Below the pieces are notes generated by a model. It made no database searches, was not told the DNA's origin, and saw nothing but the letters and a program-made list of their open reading frames with translations. From NCBI RefSeq assembly GCF_021271205.1, contig NZ_JAIWKS010000002.1:620001-684000 (forward strand): DNA of 64,000 nucleotides, read 5' to 3'. The translations under genes were made by a program, and so were the position numbers. Source of the stretch: Pseudomonas uvaldensis (GTDB lineage Bacteria > Pseudomonadota > Gammaproteobacteria > Pseudomonadales > Pseudomonadaceae). This document shows positions 63,616-64,000 of this stretch, in pieces. The first letter of the stretch is position 1. Each line of letters begins with the position of its first letter.

Positions 63616-64000
63616 ATGCATGCACTCATTGTGGTAGCCCATCACAACCCTCGCTCCCTGACTCATAGTATTGCTACCAGAATCGCCGAGGGCATTGCCC
63701 ACGCCAACCCCGCCGATACCTTCGAAATCGCTGATCTGGCCGCCGAAGGCTTCGATCCACGGTTCGGGTTCGCCGACCACGCGGTACACCACCGCGAAGC
63801 CTCGCCGCCCGCGGATGTACTGGCCGAACAGGCCAGGATCGACCGTGCCGATGCGCTGGTTCTGGTGTATCCGATTTATTGGTGGTCGATGCCCGCGTTG
63901 CTCAAGGGCTGGATCGACCGAGTCTTCTCCAACGGCTGGGCGTTCGATTTCAGTCTGGACAAGCCGTTCATCAAACAACTGCAACGCTTGCGGGTGCACC
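63616..64000 (+). CDS. NAD(P)H dehydrogenase (quinone) / flavodoxin-fold oxidoreductase, partial
   Basis: ATG 63616 (AGGAG upstream) starts a frame open to the window end (128 complete codons). Sequence features: MHALIVVAHHNPRSLTHSIA with the FMN/FAD phosphate loop style of the NQO1/MdaB family, then LVLVYPIYWWSMPALLKGWI and DRVFSNGWAF, a diagnostic NQO-like core. It should reduce quinones or azo compounds with NAD(P)H. Regulation by the divergent TetR through the 14-bp repeats is likely. The C-terminus lies outside the window. Confidence 0.92.
   Translation, partial: MHALIVVAHHNPRSLTHSIATRIAEGIAHANPADTFEIADLAAEGFDPRFGFADHAVHHREASPPADVLAEQARIDRADALVLVYPIYWWSMPALLKGWIDRVFSNGWAFDFSLDKPFIKQLQRLRVH

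Noticed and set aside
1..64000. CRISPR arrays, tRNA or rRNA genes
   Set aside because: No regularly spaced repeats with unique spacers and no cloverleaf or rRNA-like segment was recognised; the repeats seen are REP elements, a MITE and coding YD repeats.

Overview
The window looks like the chromosome of a fluorescent Pseudomonas (P. fluorescens species complex). The evidence is the high-GC codon use, the gene content (fadDx-type short-chain acyl-CoA operon, nirBD, pssA, a DUF2986 micro-gene, a FecI/FecR/TonB-receptor set) and intergenic REP/REPIN elements of the GTGGGAGC...TTGCTCGCGA type. The placement is by family recognition only; no database search was possible.

Left part (1-15.8 kb): an accessory island. 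A giant 4082-residue YD/RHS-repeat polymorphic toxin runs leftward. It has a TTG/ATG start region near 13.3 kb, a LysM domain near residue 3400, a hydrophobic pre-toxin segment, and a C-terminal tip with an arginine-type ADP-ribosyltransferase R-S-ExE signature. Two small genes follow it, the first overlapping the toxin stop by 4 bases, and are immunity candidates. Beyond them, at the window edge, is a 5'-truncated REP-associated (Y1/HUH) transposase relic. Divergent from the toxin is a three-gene operon of two TPR proteins and a small helical protein of unknown function; a dedicated chaperone or export role is possible but unproven. The operon ends in a convergent overlap with a 54-codon DUF2986 gene, which may mark the island border.

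Middle part (15.9-44 kb): mostly ordinary metabolism. It holds an AhpD-like protein with a divergent AraC regulator and three direct repeats between them; a PNPOx-ferredoxin reductase fusion and an OprD porin; a DUF1445/SnoaL/LysR cluster; ugd; an HPP membrane protein; and two converging branched-chain acyl-CoA modules. One module is HIBCH plus an acyl-CoA dehydrogenase, the other is fadDx-fadB2x-fadAx-ACAD-ECH. These are followed by a compact epimerase/GT2/LAB_N/GT39 operon likely to decorate the envelope with a uronic sugar made from the ugd product, then an OruR-like AraC regulator, pssA, a TetR/DUF1348 pair and an M42 peptidase.

Right part (44-64 kb): a 138-bp MITE with CTAG target duplications; an iron-regulated FecI-FecR-TonB receptor set; a four-gene translationally coupled phosphorelay (HK-RR-hybrid HK-RR); and the assimilatory nitrite reductase nirBD. 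nirB is preceded by a sigma-54 promoter and a leader with an intrinsic terminator, as expected for NasT-type antitermination. Two CBS-domain genes flank nirBD. The window ends with an SDR, two GH13 alpha-glucosidase/trehalose-synthase-like genes, a TetR regulator with repeated operator sites, and a quinone-reductase-like gene cut by the right edge.
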